64,000 nt of DNA from Allolobophora icterica (GCA_963556255.1 OY744608.1:9317603-9381602); one strand, 5' to 3'; shown: positions 45,885-60,563, counted from the first letter of the stretch. Numbers and translations are program-made. Notes: generated by a model not told the origin, from the sequence alone.

Positions 45885-48800
45885 TCAGAGTTCGTCTGAC
45901 TTGTGTCTGTCATCGAAAGCCCAGAATGAAACAGGTTTTGAGTTGACTCGACGCTCCCTGGTGGCAAAGGCAGAGAATGTCGAGATGCAGTTTCCAATGT
46001 AGTGGTCGGCCTTTGCTAGTAGTGCCAGGTCAACGTGTGGCTCAGGAGGAAGCCGCTGCACAACCTTCACCTTTACAAGAAACAAGATGTCAATAAACTA
46101 CTCGCTGATAAGCAGTTGTATGTTAAGCAGTTGTACAGTAATGACTTAACAATTCGACCTCAAGTTTAGTTTTACAAATCTGATATTACATTATGTAGGT
46201 CTACTCTGAAACACACTGGCACTGGTAGCAATTACTACGCTGCATTAATTCAACTTTATAACTACTAGAAAAGTGACTGGTTCTGCCTGAAGAATGGTGA
46301 TCATTGAATGTAGTTTTACTCACAGGTGACTGTCAACTGATGTCTTGTATGCTATAATAACAGTGCTATAGAAGTTTCCACGTTAGACTAGAAAGGTGAC
46401 TAGTGAAAATCAGTATCCTTTTGTGTTACACATCAGTTTTCAGCTCTCAATGTTCCTCATAAGCATGCACAACTTATTTTTAAATGTCATCCTCTAAATT
46501 TCAGTTTCTGCCAGTCCACGGCAAAAAGAACATCAGTCCATTAACCTAACCATGAGAGCCAGCCATGGTACGAAGTTTTAGACACTTCATTTTATACGCC
46601 TCAACATATGACAATGGATGGTCAGCTCTTTCCTTCACTGCCGGATCTTTCCACTGACGGTGTATGATCGGTGTATGATCATTCTAGTCGAGTTGGCAAC
46701 ACAATTGTATAAATGACTACTTTAGATAATTATATGACAATACATTACAACCTGATCCTTATACTTACTAGACGCAGATCAACTGCAAAAAATGGCTGAA
46801 CTTTTACTGGATTAAAACAGCGACACAAACCTTTTTATTTAGAGCTTTGCTGATTTTATCGATCATTGCCTGGCTATCGGTTGCCACAACTACAGCCACT
46901 GCTTTGATCTTCTTAACCGTAGACTTGATCTGCTTGAGAATTGTGGCTTCTGATGGAAAACAGAGTTCATCCGTAATTTGATTTCCGTGTTCAAAGTTGT
47001 AGCCAAGGCATTGAGCAGAAGCAAACAAATGACGTCTGGTGGACGTGTCACTGACGTGCTTGCAGACGTTTAGCTAAATTTACACACACAAAAATACAAA
47101 ACACTGATCAACACTCATGGGTCTCTATCTTCAGAATTTGCCATGCTACAGTGTTGGTGTTCAACAAATGACTTAAATCTTCAGAAATTCTTAGCAAGGT
47201 AATGATTGATAGAACTCTTCTATTTTCAAAATAGAACAGGAATTAAAACATAATCTATCTTCAGAATTAAGTGATTTTGCAGTAAATCAGAATTTACTAG
47301 TAATACAGTATTTCATGATTTCAAACACAACATCTGTTTAGACAGCTATGTAATTGAATAAGAACATTCAAGAATTTGAAGATTGTAAGTATATATTCTT
47401 TATTATACCACCTGCAAACGCACTGTGGTTAACAATACAGGTTATACAAATAGATGCCTATGAAACTGAAAAAAATATTAGCATACAGAAAGATACTTAA
47501 TTTCGGTCTAGTGATTGCACTTTGAATAATACAGAGGTATATAATTCAGCAAAATCTTTGTTATCTTATCCTTCTTACTGATCTTGTTACTTACATAGCT
47601 CAATAGGAGCACAACTTGAAACCAATTCAATTTATAAGTTTTCACTGTCATGAAAAGAACACTGGGGTAAAAACACTCAGGGTAAAAAGTTCGTTGATGT
47701 ATTGAAAACGGAAAAGCTCCCACTACTGCTATCATTGCAGGTATTCATGGATTTCAGGCAGCATAGTCTTGCTAAACCTACAATCCTTTATGGGGCTGTG
47801 GTGGGTCAGTAGTAATACATGTCTCTGGGGTCATGTACTTTGGCCCTTTGTCACTGATTGTGGGGTTTAAGATCCCTTTCTTATCCATTACCATCCTTCC
47901 GGGATCTACAAACACAATTAGCACGCAATGAATGTAAGATTACCAAGCCTCCTACAAATGACATTCATATAGTTTTCAAGTGTTAATTCACCCAGTCTTG
48001 GCCATTTCGCATGTGAATGCCAAGGAACGGTCCATTGGGCAACTCTTTACTAACAAAGTCATCAACCAACTGCTCGATTTCGTCCGACCACTGAAGATAG
48101 CGATGAAGACCAGCGTGTTCCTCCTCTACAGGAAATGACGCCGGGGCACCAGTAAATGCCAATACCAGATGTTCTTTAACTGGAAATCTGTTCAAACCAC
48201 CAATATGTAAAACATCACCATCAGAGTGAAATGCAATGTAACGTTACTAAGAATTTATGTAGCGCCTTGAAACTGTAAAACATTACACGAGTGTCTCTGC
48301 ATTTGTTTTAATTACTAATTATGTCCCTAGAGTAATCACCATCATTGTCATCATCACTAGATACCAAATAACGATGGTCATTTATATCGTGGTTGTGGGA
48401 GGCCATTGATATAGTTCCGTTACAAAATTATATAAGCATCATGGGCATCATACTTTATTGGACAGACATCATACCTTCTCGTGCTGATGTTTACTCCCAC
48501 ATTATCACCCATTGGGCCAAATTGTCTTTTGCTGAAGGCTTTCACTTAAGAGACCTGACCTTAACATCATATGTATGGTCAGTGTACTCATCATGGCGAG
48601 TTGGCTAGAGGGCATAGATTGCGCCAAAATCACAAAACAAATCTCTGTCCTGGTTGGGATTTGAACTCCCAACCTTTCAGATGACACCCCAGCATGCTAT
48701 CCAATAGACTATCATGCACTCACTAATACTAATAAAAATAATAATAATAATCATCATCATCATCGAGACTCAAACTGAATTTCTACGTGCCTTTCTTTCC

Positions 48801-51671
48801 ACTGCTGTGCAATACGTGGGTCGTTCGTATCGTAATGCAGTGGACCATAATATTTGGATCCATCAAAGTCAATGTGAAACGTATCCCAGAATGGACCAAA
48901 TGGATTTCCATCCTTTGCATTACATCCACCATCATCAGCCGACTGGATTCCCTGACGACGGCTGTAACAGTAAACTGAAAAACACAAAAAACGTAATGCA
49001 CCCATTAACAAAACAGTAAAACAACGGAAGAACCTCTTTATAACATATTTAATTATGTTCATTGATTCTGATATAACACAGGAACATAAACCTCAAACTT
49101 AGCTCCACTTTAGTAACTGACCTCTTTACATTACATATTAAACATATATTATTAAACACAGTTCTTAAATGGTTCCCAAAGATGTCTTTATAAGAAGTTA
49201 AGGTGCAATCATGAAATTCTAGAATACAAAGAAGCAAATTCCCCTACACTAGCCCAGAGAGGAAGCAATGAATATGAAATGTTGGCAGTTTCTTTTCTCT
49301 TAACCTCAGCAAATGAGGGCAAGTGGTCAGCCAGCTTTCCTTGCCACCTGATCTTGCCACTGACACTGCATGGTCAATGCATGCACTCTAGTTATAGCCG
49401 AGTTAGGGGCACGTGTAAAACCAAAATCTCAAAGATAATATCTGCCCTGGTGGCAAGTTGAACTTCTGAACATACAACTAAGAGTCCAGTAAAAATTGCA
49501 AAAAATAACAAAGGGCAGAATTTCTTCTAGTTTAAACATAGATTGAAGAGTGGGTAATGTTACCAATTCTCTTTCCGACTGGCCAAATTGTCGGAGCAAG
49601 ATCAGACATGAAATCTTCCATTGTCATCACACGATGGTATTCCCTCAGTGGTTCTACCTTGAAGTATTTCTTGAAAGGGACTTGAATCTTTAACAGACAG
49701 TAAGAAACTCTTTGTAAACATCTTGTATCAAAAAAGCTGCTTTTGCTACAGAGTTTCATTTGTATCAACTCTACACTCAAATAAAATTCTAAAACAATAG
49801 CAACAACTACTATAACAATGGCATTACGTGAACCGTAAAAAAATTACCAAACTACCAGTACTCTGGTTTTAACCATAAATCTACATTATCAATTATCAAC
49901 AAATCCGATATAAAAAATCATGTTTAATGGCTAAGTACTAGAGTATGCTCCATTGTTTAAATGTCAACTACTTAGATATGTGTGATACGTCAAGGGTTTG
50001 AATATGAATAAAACTTAATACATCATCTACTTGAATATGCAAAAACATGTATTTGAGTGTGCAAAGATAAAGTACTTGAAATTTACAGAAATATCACAGA
50101 CTGAATATGCACCAAAGTTCATAGATTAATATTCGAGTATGTAGAAATGCTCACAAATCAAGTACTAGAACTGGCCCAGTCAGCTACATTGGTTGGAGCA
50201 TACATCAAGACACCTTTGTGCATGACAATGCCTGTTTGCATATCAATAGTGGCCCATTTAAGAGATTTCAGCCTTGGGCTAGCACAGTTTGTACATAGGG
50301 ACCTTAAATGGTGTCGCACCCACTTCAATGGGTAGCAGTGGTGATGGGTCTCACCAATCAGTTAATTGGAAATTAGCAGGGCCGAGGACATATAGGTCGC
50401 TATATAAAAATGCATACATTTACATTCAGAATATGCAGAAATGTTTACAGATTGTGCAAGCAGATTTGTCTTCATGCAATCTATTTATTGCAAACTTTAC
50501 CGAATGAGGCTTGCTGTAATCATATTCAACCCACGGAGGCAAGACAAGAGTTCGATTGAGACCATGAGCAAATGCAAGGCTACCAAGGAAATGGTCTGCC
50601 TGATTTCCAAACCTCCCTAAAATGAATTTCACAGGAAATTCATATCAAAATGCTCTTTTTTAAGACATGGCTAAATTTATTGACCCTAGTATACGTGTAA
50701 GTATTTGTGACTGTAGGCATTTCGATTGATGCCTTGTTCATTAGACACCGGCGCAATAAAATTTACTAATTACAATTATATGTGCACATAATGATGCATT
50801 TTGGTTATTTATGCAACTTAATAATTTAATAAAGGTGCTACAAAAATTGCCAGACACAAGCATATAAACTATTAATAGATGTTGTTCTCATAAAATCACA
50901 GGAAATCATTGTATCGGCTTATTCCAAAATAGCTTAATGGCTACTATCAGATGATATGGTAACTTAATAATCTGACTACTATCTAAAATATATTCACACA
51001 GATCAGCCGTAACTTACATGAACTCTCAAGACACGTTTTACAGCTGGTTGATAGCCACATTTGGGTGCGGAGTGAATCCTTGAAACCCTAGTCTTCAAAA
51101 TTAAAATTCCATTGCATCCCCAAAATATATTTTCTAAGTGAAAGTAAAATATTTCTGCCAATCTCATTTTTCAGGATATTTTTCATATTCACCCTGTAGA
51201 AGAATGACTTAATGTTTTCTGGAATTTGAGCTATTTCGCATTTTCATCACTTTGGGGGACGGGTTTGGGCCTTTTGGGGTAGACCTTAATATGTATATAG
51301 GGCACCCGATTAACTCAAACCCATTATATCAAACGCGCCACTGTAAAAAAACAGCATAAAATTAACTAACATGATAACCATGATTTTTTTAAATCAAAAC
51401 TCAGTGGATACCTACAGCTATTTAATCTCGTTTACAGATAGCCGATGTGTATAAGGGATGTTCTGGCGTCGCAAATTTGTCAACAACGTTACATTTATTA
51501 AACGCACGAACCGGCTAATAATATTCTATACTAACCCATGCAAGGGCAGTACAACACATATCCATTTTCATCCACTTCCACTGAATCCGTGAATTTACTA
51601 ATGAACGTTAACAGGATAATTGCGAGCAATCGAAAACTGCCATTGCAAGACACTCGCAACTCAATAGCCAT
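45885..51671 (-). CDS. POFUT1: GDP-fucose protein O-fucosyltransferase 1, complete 7-exon gene
   Basis: ER-resident enzyme that adds O-fucose to Ser/Thr in EGF-like repeats, notably of Notch. Exons in transcript order: 51536-51671, 50501-50616, 49564-49687, 48791-48974, 47992-48187, 46831-47073, 45885-46070. The sum is 1185 bp, or 394 aa plus stop; human POFUT1 is 388 aa. The N-terminus has a hydrophobic signal segment ([13 protein letters not shown]), then [19 protein letters not shown], the nucleotide-sugar-binding GRFGNQ loop of the family. Arg247 in [10 protein letters not shown] aligns with the catalytic human Arg240. The end, HKSDEL, is a KDEL-like ER-retention signal (human RDEF). Six exons use GT-AG splicing. 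The junction of exons 4 and 5 works only with a GC donor at 48790, giving QQWKERFPVKEH, which matches the family. The 3' end faces a long hairpin. Confidence 0.96.
48590..48722 (-). mobile_element. tRNA-derived SINE, family B
   Basis: Minus strand: TAGTCTATTGGATAGCATGC and GGGAGTTCAAATCCCAACC, the same tRNA-like layout as the copy at 18305. In POFUT1 intron 4. Confidence 0.7.
49310..49475 (-). mobile_element. tRNA-derived SINE, family B, degraded
   Basis: Contains the body motif CTTGCCACTGACACTGCATG and a decayed promoter half on the minus strand. In POFUT1 intron 3. Confidence 0.5.
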
Positions 51672-53940
51672 TTTCGGCGAATCCAATGCGTCCAGGGGCA
51701 GTGAGCGATATTACAAGACAAACTGTTTGACCAACAGTCTGTGAAATTAACTTAATACACGGTACACAGAAGCCTAAGAATTTTATGAAATTAAATAAAT
51801 AACACTACAAAAACAATAAATATTATATGCTTTAGAAAACTTTCACTTTGATAGTTTCATTAGACATGAGACATTTCGAACGTTGGCCTTTGGCCTTTCG
51901 GACTACGGATTCCCCGACGGACGTAATTTTATTGACATTAGTGCGGGGCTTAACTTTTGTTGCTCCAATCTTTACAGCATCTTATTTTCGGCTGCTAGGG
52001 CCATTGACAACGCCCTCCTCCTTTTTTCGGGCTTAGGACTTGCACTACCAGAGTACGGACAGTGGCGGAGTTTTTATTGACAGTTTTACAGTGAACGTTC
52101 TTAAATTACGAAAACTTCTGAGGGACCTATGGCAATATTGAAATTAATCCACGAAACTGGACCAAGTTCTTATAAGCTTATTACCATTGTCAATTAATTG
52201 GCACTGGTTAGAGCGTATACGTCCTTTGCACCTATGTAGGCCTACGTGATAGATAGATTCTTGAGATCTGGATCAGAAATCACCCTGCCTACATTTTCAT
52301 GAGTATTAGATGAAACTATGGCTGTAGTGGTAAAATTAGAGGTGATAGTAGGCTAGTCTACACGCTACCCATAGGCGTAGACTCTGGAGGGGGACAGCTG
52401 GAGCACGTGCCCCCTATAATTGAGATTGACTGTACATCCAATGCAAAAAGTGTAGAATAAATAATCAACCCAACCCCAATATTTTGGGCAAGTTAACGCC
52501 AGTGACGCTCCCGGTTAGGTTTCCGAAACAAATTATAGAGGTGAGTGCACGCTAGGCCTAGGCCCACTGGTTAGTTTTTCTGAAACAAATTAGAGGTGAG
52601 TACAAATATTTTGGTGAGGTGAGTATATGGCCCATAAAGGTGAATAAACGCTGTATAGGCCTACTCGCGTATACCCTCGGCTATAGACAGCCCTGTATGA
52701 AACCCATGTGTTACAAATGTACATTGTAATGTAAATGTAAATCTCCGAAATTTCTCAGCGCCACACATATCAGGGAAACTAGCTAATCACCGGCGCTATA
52801 TCAAATCAAATCCGCAATATCCATGTCCGCCTTATCCGTTCCGGTGCCAGGTCAGAGTCCGGGGAGGGTGCTACGGTGGTAGGCCTAGGTTAATTGGTGA
52901 TGATGGCGGTTGTGTGGTGGCTGTATATAAGGGTCCCATATGGCATAAAGAAATATGGATCCTATGTGGCTTCCACGTGGGCATACTTCCAGGGCATGTG
53001 AAACTCAGAGAAGGGCACAATAGGCGTCATTTTTGTGACGGCAACAACTTTTTAGGGGGAGCAAAATGACGTTTTTCATAGAATAGGCCCTAGCGCTTTT
53101 CATGAGCACAGAACACGTGATAACTTTAAAAATAAACAAGGCCAAGGACTTTACCTAAATAATTGTTTTTTTTCGCATTGAAATCGTGTTGGGACTGTTG
53201 CTCAATCGACAGATTTCATTTTTGTAAAATATTCGCTCTCGGAACAGTACTCAGACCCTCTCGCGACTTCACGGCAGGATGGATGATGGATCCAAACTAG
53301 GCCCTACAGTCAGCAGACAGATGATGACTCGGTGTTAACCGGGAACGCACCGATTAGTTCATCACGATTTTAACGACTCAGCTCGTAGACTGCGTAAAAT
53401 GCAGCACGTGGGCCTACTTCCTGTTTACAGCTAGAGCAACACTTCGCACGAAAATCGTTAGTCAACTGCCATTGCGTTGTTTGCAGGTTATTGTAAGGCT
53501 TGGCCTAAGCAACTTGACTTTCCTGCACTTATAATCGTAAACTGCAACTTTCTAAGCAGTTGCTCTAAAGATAAGCGTGGGGAACCAACTTATTGACGAG
53601 CGTGGCGTCGTATAAAATGGCCCGGTTGTCCAGATTGAGATCGATGTCCAGTGAAGATCCGATCGAGTCCGGTTGCCTCAGAGACTAGAGAGGAGGCAGG
53701 GCAGCTGCCAAGGCGGGTTTCGTTGAGGACGCGAAAGCTTGGAAGGCGTAGGATCGTGTAGATTGGAATATAGGAATTCTTCAACAGAACTGTGACACTT
53801 AAATTTGGAGTGGAAAACCTGTGGGGTGATAAGAATTAAGCTGGCAGCTAGAGAAGTTGGCCTTTTTATGGCTTCTCGTTGGAAATATTCATTTCCTGGG
53901 TCTCTCTCTCACTCTCTTTCTCTGCTTCTCTCTGTCTGTC
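51672..53940. other. Intergenic DNA upstream of POFUT1
   Basis: No gene recognised. About 51990-52085 is a copy of an unclassified interspersed repeat also seen near 33320, 39230, 39775 and 44300. TAGGCCTA motifs are frequent. Confidence 0.5.
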
Positions 53941-53948
53941 TCTGCATG

Positions 53949-54093
<145 letters not shown>

Positions 54094-54178
54094 TTCTCTC
54101 AAGCGTGAAATATACGGCGCCATAAACTATAAGGCTAGTAACATTAGTGGGTCAACATTCAGTAAAACTAAGCTGCTG

Positions 54179-54410
54179 CCATAGGCGTAGTTTGTGGGGG
54201 TACGAGAGTACCCGCACCCCCACCTTTGAAACAATACAAATCAATATTTTATCATTGTGTTTCTCAGAGATCGCAGTCTACGCCTTACTTCTTGTGTAGT
54301 CAGAGTGAGGAGTATGTGCCACAAAAATAGGCCTACGAAAGTACTAGATACACAGGTAAACCGAGAGCCAGACGAACTGAGTAACAGGCAGTCAGAACAG
54401 ACAGACTTTC
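54179..54410. mobile_element. CATAGGCGTA-type repeat with inverted relation to 34500
   Basis: Starts CATAGGCGTAG. 54296-54400 is the reverse complement (with differences) of the sequence at 34508-34640, including CTGACTGCCTGTTACTCAG. Confidence 0.5.
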
Positions 54411-55119
54411 AACCACACAGGTCACCCGACAGACTGACCACCGTGACCGACCCGCAGGCCACAGGCGCCACATATCTGGGGCACGGTACACTCTTCTTGG
54501 AAAGATCTTACATCACCCTAAGCCTCCGCCTTATGGTTGTCATCTTAGTCATATCGGGATGTGGAGATGTAGACAAAACGCAAGCTTCTATATCCTTCAT
54601 CAGTTACAAATCCGTATACGTATGGACCCACTCATATTTTCGGCCTTGATATGAACTCCTCACCCATCAATCCCCTCGCAATCTCAGAAGCAATAACTGT
54701 TCTTGGTCAAACATATCCGAGCCGCCTAGCTGAAGAAAAGTCCCTCCGTTACATAATAGTAAGCATTTAAGGCGTCGCTGATTTTGACTTAGGCCTATTA
54801 CGTCGTTTTCCGATTTTGCTGAATGGAAAATGATTAAAACTGTTCTGAAACGAAAACGAGCAGATGGCATCAAAGACGATAAAAAATGCCGTTATGGAGG
54901 TAAGCTCATCAGCGATTCCACCTCTTCTCTTAACCTCTCTCGCCGATTCAATTCTAAGCAGTGATGGGGTCTCGAGCTTCATGAGACCTCACAGGGCAAG
55001 ACTTGGGGACAAAACCTTGTGTTATATAATTAGTTCTTATAAAATGTAATAAACACCTGATTTGAATTATGGGATTATGTTACACGAGTATGGCGTTTAC
55101 GGTATTGGTTTTGAGACTT

Positions 55120-55378
55120 ATTAGGTCTTGGTCTTGGACCACAAGGTCTTCGTCTCGGTCTTGGTCTTGGACCTTGCGGTCTTGGTCTTGGACCATGCGG
55201 TCTTGGTCTCGGTCTTGGTCTTGAACCACAAGGTCTTCGTCTCGGTCTTGGTCTTGGACCTTGCGGTCTTGGTCTTGGACCATGCGGTCTTGGTCTCGGT
55301 CTTGGTCTTGAACCATGCGGTCTTGGTCTCGGTCTTGGTCTTGGACCATGCGGTCTTGGTCTCGGTCTTAGGTTTTTG
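55120..55378. repeat. GGTCTT array (second locus)
   Basis: Hexamer GGTCTT array punctuated by GACCATGCGG, GACCTTGCGG and GACCACAAGG, related in sequence to the arrays at 25.5-26.7 kb but with a different superperiod. Confidence 0.85.
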
Positions 55379-55619
55379 GTCTTGTGCACAACACTGATTC
55401 TAAGCACCATAACACGGTAGCCGTCTGACTGTCTGCCCGCCTGACTGTGCATCTTGATCTGTAACCGATTTTGGACTTGACCCGCGTATCGATTTTGTTT
55501 TTACTGACCGCTTGTAAATAAGATGGTTCTCGCGACTTGGTTTCTTTGGACGCTGTACATGTATACATCTCGAGATTACGATTACGATTGCCCAGCTCAG
55601 CCTGTAAGGTGTACGCGTT

Positions 55620-55838
55620 GGTAAACGGACACTTACCCCCCTGGACAGTTTCCCCCCGGACATATTCCCCCCGGACAGTTACCCCCCGGACAATTTCCCC
55701 CCCCCCCCATACTAGGACATTTCCCCCCTCAGTGCAACATACACAAAGTTTTCTGTTTTAATGATCAAAACATACATACATACGGGGGGGAAACTGTCCA
55801 GGGGGGGAAACTGTCCAGGGGGTAACTGTCCGGCATTC
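55620..55838. mobile_element. Foldback MITE with 9-bp duplication
   Basis: Inverted ends share GGACA(C/G)TTACCCCCTGG and ACAGTTTCCCC. The perfect 9-mer GTACGCGTT flanks it (55611-55619, 55839-55847), suggesting a Mutator-like origin. Confidence 0.88.
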
Positions 55839-57065
55839 GTACGCGTTATGGTCATTCGTTACGCCACTACTCCCGCCCATAGTAATTGAATCGGTGAATA
55901 TAAGCCTTTATTTAAAAGGACCATTCTAAGCAGACTACATGCCTCACTGTCCTCATACAGCGCAGTCAACAAAACTACCTTTGCGAACCAATTTCGCCTT
56001 CGCAAATTTTTGACATCGCTTCAATGACTCGATGCATAATATAAATTATTTAGACCGTGTTCACTTGCAATGAAGGATATTCAAGCCCTCGGAGAGACAA
56101 TTTATTATTGCTAGGCTCGAGCGTATCAGCAGCAAAACATATTTTGTTTTGCAATCATGATGGAAATTGATATATATCTATACTCGTCTCCCATATAACG
56201 GTGTGTACCTGTTCGAAGTATATGTAGGCTATACGCTGTGTCACAGTTATGGTGTCGACATTGGCCCTATTGATGAAGAACAAAGCTGGGTCTAATCTAC
56301 AAATCCCAACGCTACCATGTTTTGTTTCAATCCTTAGCTGTTTACAAACATTGCAAGTGAAGATGTTTGATTGGCTAAGCCGAAAACTGAGAAGAAAGGA
56401 AGGTGCGAGCAGAGTGACTCGACAGGTGGTATGTAGGCCTATGCCCTATCGCTTAGAATTGGGTTAGGACGCGGTCATTCATGCATGCTAGGCCTACTTT
56501 GGATCGCGTATACCTACGAAATCGTAAATAATTATATGCGATTCACAAGCAACCTATTTGAACAAGACTGTATCATGGTATTGCAATGCAATGTTAGCTG
56601 CAAGGCTAGGCCTATATAATAAATATGCTTACTTAATATATGTTACGAGCCTACAATGCCTACATATTATTATGTAGGCTCGTAACAGTCTTTGCAGCAA
56701 TTGGACCATGCCATAATATAATGGCGATTATGCATTGGAAATTAGGCCTACAGTTTGTGAATAAGACAACTGTTTGTCTCACTTGATCAGTGGTTTTAAT
56801 TGCATAAAACTCGAGGAACACACTGCTTTCCTGACTTTTAGCCACAATTTCATTTTGCCAGAATATGTTATGGGCCACCAATCTGATATTCTCGTATGAC
56901 ATATCAAACATACCCCTCGGCCTCGTTCCTCGTGATAGAGGGGCACTATCCCTCTGTAGCATGACCATGAACATTTAATGGAACCCACATGGGCTGTATT
57001 CGGATTCCATATGGGCTTTTCAGCGGTTTCTAAAATATGCTCTTTATAATTATAGTCCAGATTCA

Positions 57066-57120
57066 TACATGCTTATATACATACATACATAGGCCTACAT
57101 ACATACATACATAGCCTACA

Positions 57121-57154
<34 letters not shown>

Positions 57155-57190
57155 CATACATACATACATACATACATACATACATGCATA
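57066..57190. repeat. (TACA)n microsatellite
   Basis: About 30 tetranucleotide units, interrupted by TAGGCC near 57091. Confidence 0.95.
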
Positions 57191-57275
57191 CAATACATGT
57201 ATACATGTGGGCATGTTGGTAGTGTAGTAACACTGACTATACTGTCAGTTATCAAACACAGTTCACAATTAATAT

Positions 57276-58100
57276 TAGAGCTGTACCGATAAGGCTTTTC
57301 GCCGATTATTCCGATACCGCGTATAGCCGATTATTGCAATAGCCGATACCGCGTACGAAGCCGATTATTTTTTATTTGTTTAGTGAAAATGTTCGGCTCC
57401 CAACAATAAACCTACTAGTACTATAACTACTGTTACAATGCATTATGCAAGCACGTGTTTTGCTGCTTGCGCTTGCCGTGATAAAAATGGCGGGTGGGTT
57501 GTTGTCAAATACTACAAGCCTTAGCAAAACTTAGCAATTTCACATTAAACTCGTTATATGCAATACTTAATAAAATTATTAAGTAATAACACATTTGTTT
57601 ATTTTGTTATGTTGCATAACTTCTGAACAAACAGAAAGTCAGAAACCGGAAAGGGAAGTACAGATGTCAGAAGATTAGAAATGTTCCAGAAAAACAATTC
57701 AGTCCAGATTTTTCATTAAATTTCTCGATTTGAATTTTTTAATTCTTTAGAATTTTACGAAGAATTGTGTGGGCCGGATAGTGTTGGGGCGGAATAAAAG
57801 TGTTGGCGGTCCGAATCTGGCCCGTGGATCGTAGTTTTCCCACCCCTGTATAAACTGTATAATACGTTCTTGGTTTCTACGGTGGCTGCTAGGTAGTGCA
57901 ATGCTAGATATAAATCAATATAAGAAACAAAACATAATATATTTGTACTCATTTTTGTTTTTTAACGATTATTGTACAAAAAACCTAAATTGTAAAATAA
58001 TTTGCATCGGCGCCGATACTTTTTTGCCGATACCGATTATGCCGATTCCTCTAATAATCGGCCCGATTACGAATGCTCCCGATGCATCGGTACAGCTCTA
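57276..58100. mobile_element. hAT element with CCGATTATT subterminal repeats
   Basis: Ends TAGAGCTGTACCGAT and ATCGGTACAGCTCTA. Flanking 8-mers ATTAATAT and CTTAATAT match at 7 of 8. Multiple GCCGAT(A/T) words lie inside both ends, typical of hAT transposase-binding repeats. A second hAT-like end (GGCCCGTGG...CCCACCCCTG) is embedded near 57820. Confidence 0.9.
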
Positions 58101-60290
58101 CTTAATATGTTAAACATCATAGTCATTTAACACGACTTGTACAAAATGCACACAAAATATTACCGTAACGTCTTTGATTGATTAGCTAAGTCCTATATAC
58201 GAGTTTTCTCTCCCTTGCGAAACAAAGAAGTCAATCAAATTTGCCAATCACGCTTTCGAATTCGTCGATCATATTTTTAAATTTACAGTGTCTATTAGAC
58301 TGTTAAAGACATGCCACTTATAATAACTGTAGCTAAACTGTGTAAGGTTTAGTCACCCCAACAGTTCATTTTTATTCTATATTTCTGACTAAGCTGTAAT
58401 ATCACATTTAGTTATAATTAATTTATTCATATGAAACTGTGGGAAAACTTTTATGACGCTATTTGTGTTTCACTCTAAAATTATATTACAGCTTCTGAAA
58501 TTTTAGCAGTTTACGTAACTGGAATTTATCAATGACATAGCGAGAATTTATTAATAACGTAACTGGAATTTATTAATAATGTAGGGCCTAACTGGAATTT
58601 ACTAATGACGTAACTGGAATTTTTTAGTGACGTAACTGGAAGTTATTAATGGTTTAAGGGGCATGTCGTTCGTGATTTATTGCCTCAAATTAAATTGACA
58701 GGATATAATTATGTTGTGCCCTAGAGGCCAAAATCTAATTATCCCAGACACTTATAATCTGGTTAGAAAAACCTTTATTATTAGGATGCTTTTTGACGTT
58801 ATTTAATTAATAAAACTTTCTATATCTTATATACTATTGACTATCCAGTTTCTTGAATATTTTTATGATGCTTTTGACATAGCTTAATTAGTTCTATTTT
58901 ACAACTCTTTTAACTTTTTACTCTATTTTTTCCAAATGTTATTACATTCTTGTTACTTCTACGTTTATATTTTCTCTCAACTTGTTCGCCAATGTACGGT
59001 AACTGCTCTACTTGGAATTGAGTCCGAGACCAAGACCAAGGCCAAGGCCAAGAGCAGTAACTGCTAGCACGAAGACGAGGGTAAGGAAGATACATCTAGG
59101 AGTGCAGTGACACGTCGCCGGTTGTGACATCGTCTACAATGATAACAATAGAGACAATAGCAGATGTAACAAGAACAGCATCATTTACAGCGTTTGCAAC
59201 GGCAAAACAACAAAGGGTTGTTGCATATACGCTAAGATTTTGTGCAGAACTATACGTTCTTCGGCTTTCATCCTTAGCGCCAACGTCGTGAAGACCTACT
59301 CCCATATGACATCTTCTTAGTTGAACGACCATTTAACGAGTCTTGAATTTTGATGTTTGCGAGTTTATTTAACTGACATCGAGACAATAGTTGTTCCCGA
59401 AGTCAGTCGCTCTCATCTGACTGACTTAACAACTCAGTCGACTAAGCCACATGTTTATACACTGACTAAGTCGCTTAGACTCCTCGACTGACTTACCGAT
59501 TTGATATCGACTTCTCATGCAGTCAAGTATATCTATTATTCACCTAACAATATAATGCATTTTACCGCATACTGTACTGACCAAGCCGTCATTTCCATGG
59601 GCATTAGATGGGACCTATATCGGCTCTATACGGGTCCAATATGGGAACATCGGGGCTATATGGGCTGCGCTCCATGTAGGCGCGCTGACAGAGGACAGAC
59701 CGATGACTGTGAAATGTTAATGTAAATTTATTTAAGATGACAGACGCATTTGAGTGTTTATAAAAGGAATAAGGATACGACTAAATCCAAGGCCGGAGAG
59801 ACGCCATTGTCGATGAAAGCAAGTGCGTGACGTCAGGTAACGTTACAGACATCCGAGTGGTGGCAGTAAGTATAGCTAATAAAGTAGTAAATGGATACTT
59901 AGCGAGCTAGTAAGTAAAGAACTGGTGATCTGATATCGACTGATTGTTAGACTGATTGTCGATTGTTTTGCTTGTTGTTAAAACAAACAAATAAATTATC
60001 AAGAATACGCCATCTCCGGTCTCAGGAAACTTAAATCATCGCTCAAGACATATCTTTTTAAACAACCATATGACTGCCTTTGACTTTTGAACTCGTGTAC
60101 AGCTCCCTTTCTTCGGCCTCGGCTGTGATACGGCGCTATGCAAATAATCTATACATATAGTTTCCATATAGTGTCCGTCTGTCGGGTGGACGCTACGTCA
60201 CAAACGGGTTCTGTTCTATTGTGAAACATAAACCTGTCGTCTTGACGACGGCGGTCTTGGCGACGGTGATAATCAACAATACATAATTAT
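58101..60290. other. Unassigned, largely AT-rich stretch
   Basis: No gene supported. Contains a local repeat of GTAACTGGAATTTATTAAT (about 58515-58650, five irregular copies) and a LINE remnant at its far end. Confidence 0.5.
59995..60130 (+). mobile_element. LINE ORF2 C-terminal fragment
   Basis: Reads ISGLRKLKSSLKTYLFKQPY and stops shortly after. LKTxLF is the usual last conserved block of CR1/L2-like ORF2. Ends with GGCGCTATGCAAAT, a decayed form of the shared tail. Confidence 0.65.
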
Positions 60291-60334
60291 AGACCTATAA
60301 TATGCCGTCATAATTATGACGGGCAAATACACTA

Positions 60335-60563
<229 letters not shown>

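Noticed and set aside
48393..49019. Plus-strand open frames over POFUT1
   Set aside because: They are antisense to POFUT1 exon 4 and a neighbouring SINE.
54257..54649. 130-aa plus-strand open frame
   Set aside because: It overlaps an interspersed repeat also present inverted near 34.5 kb; no homology or splice structure seen.
59096..59332. 78-aa minus-strand frame with a hydrophobic segment
   Set aside because: It could encode a small membrane peptide, but there is no family signature, conserved context or convincing splice site.
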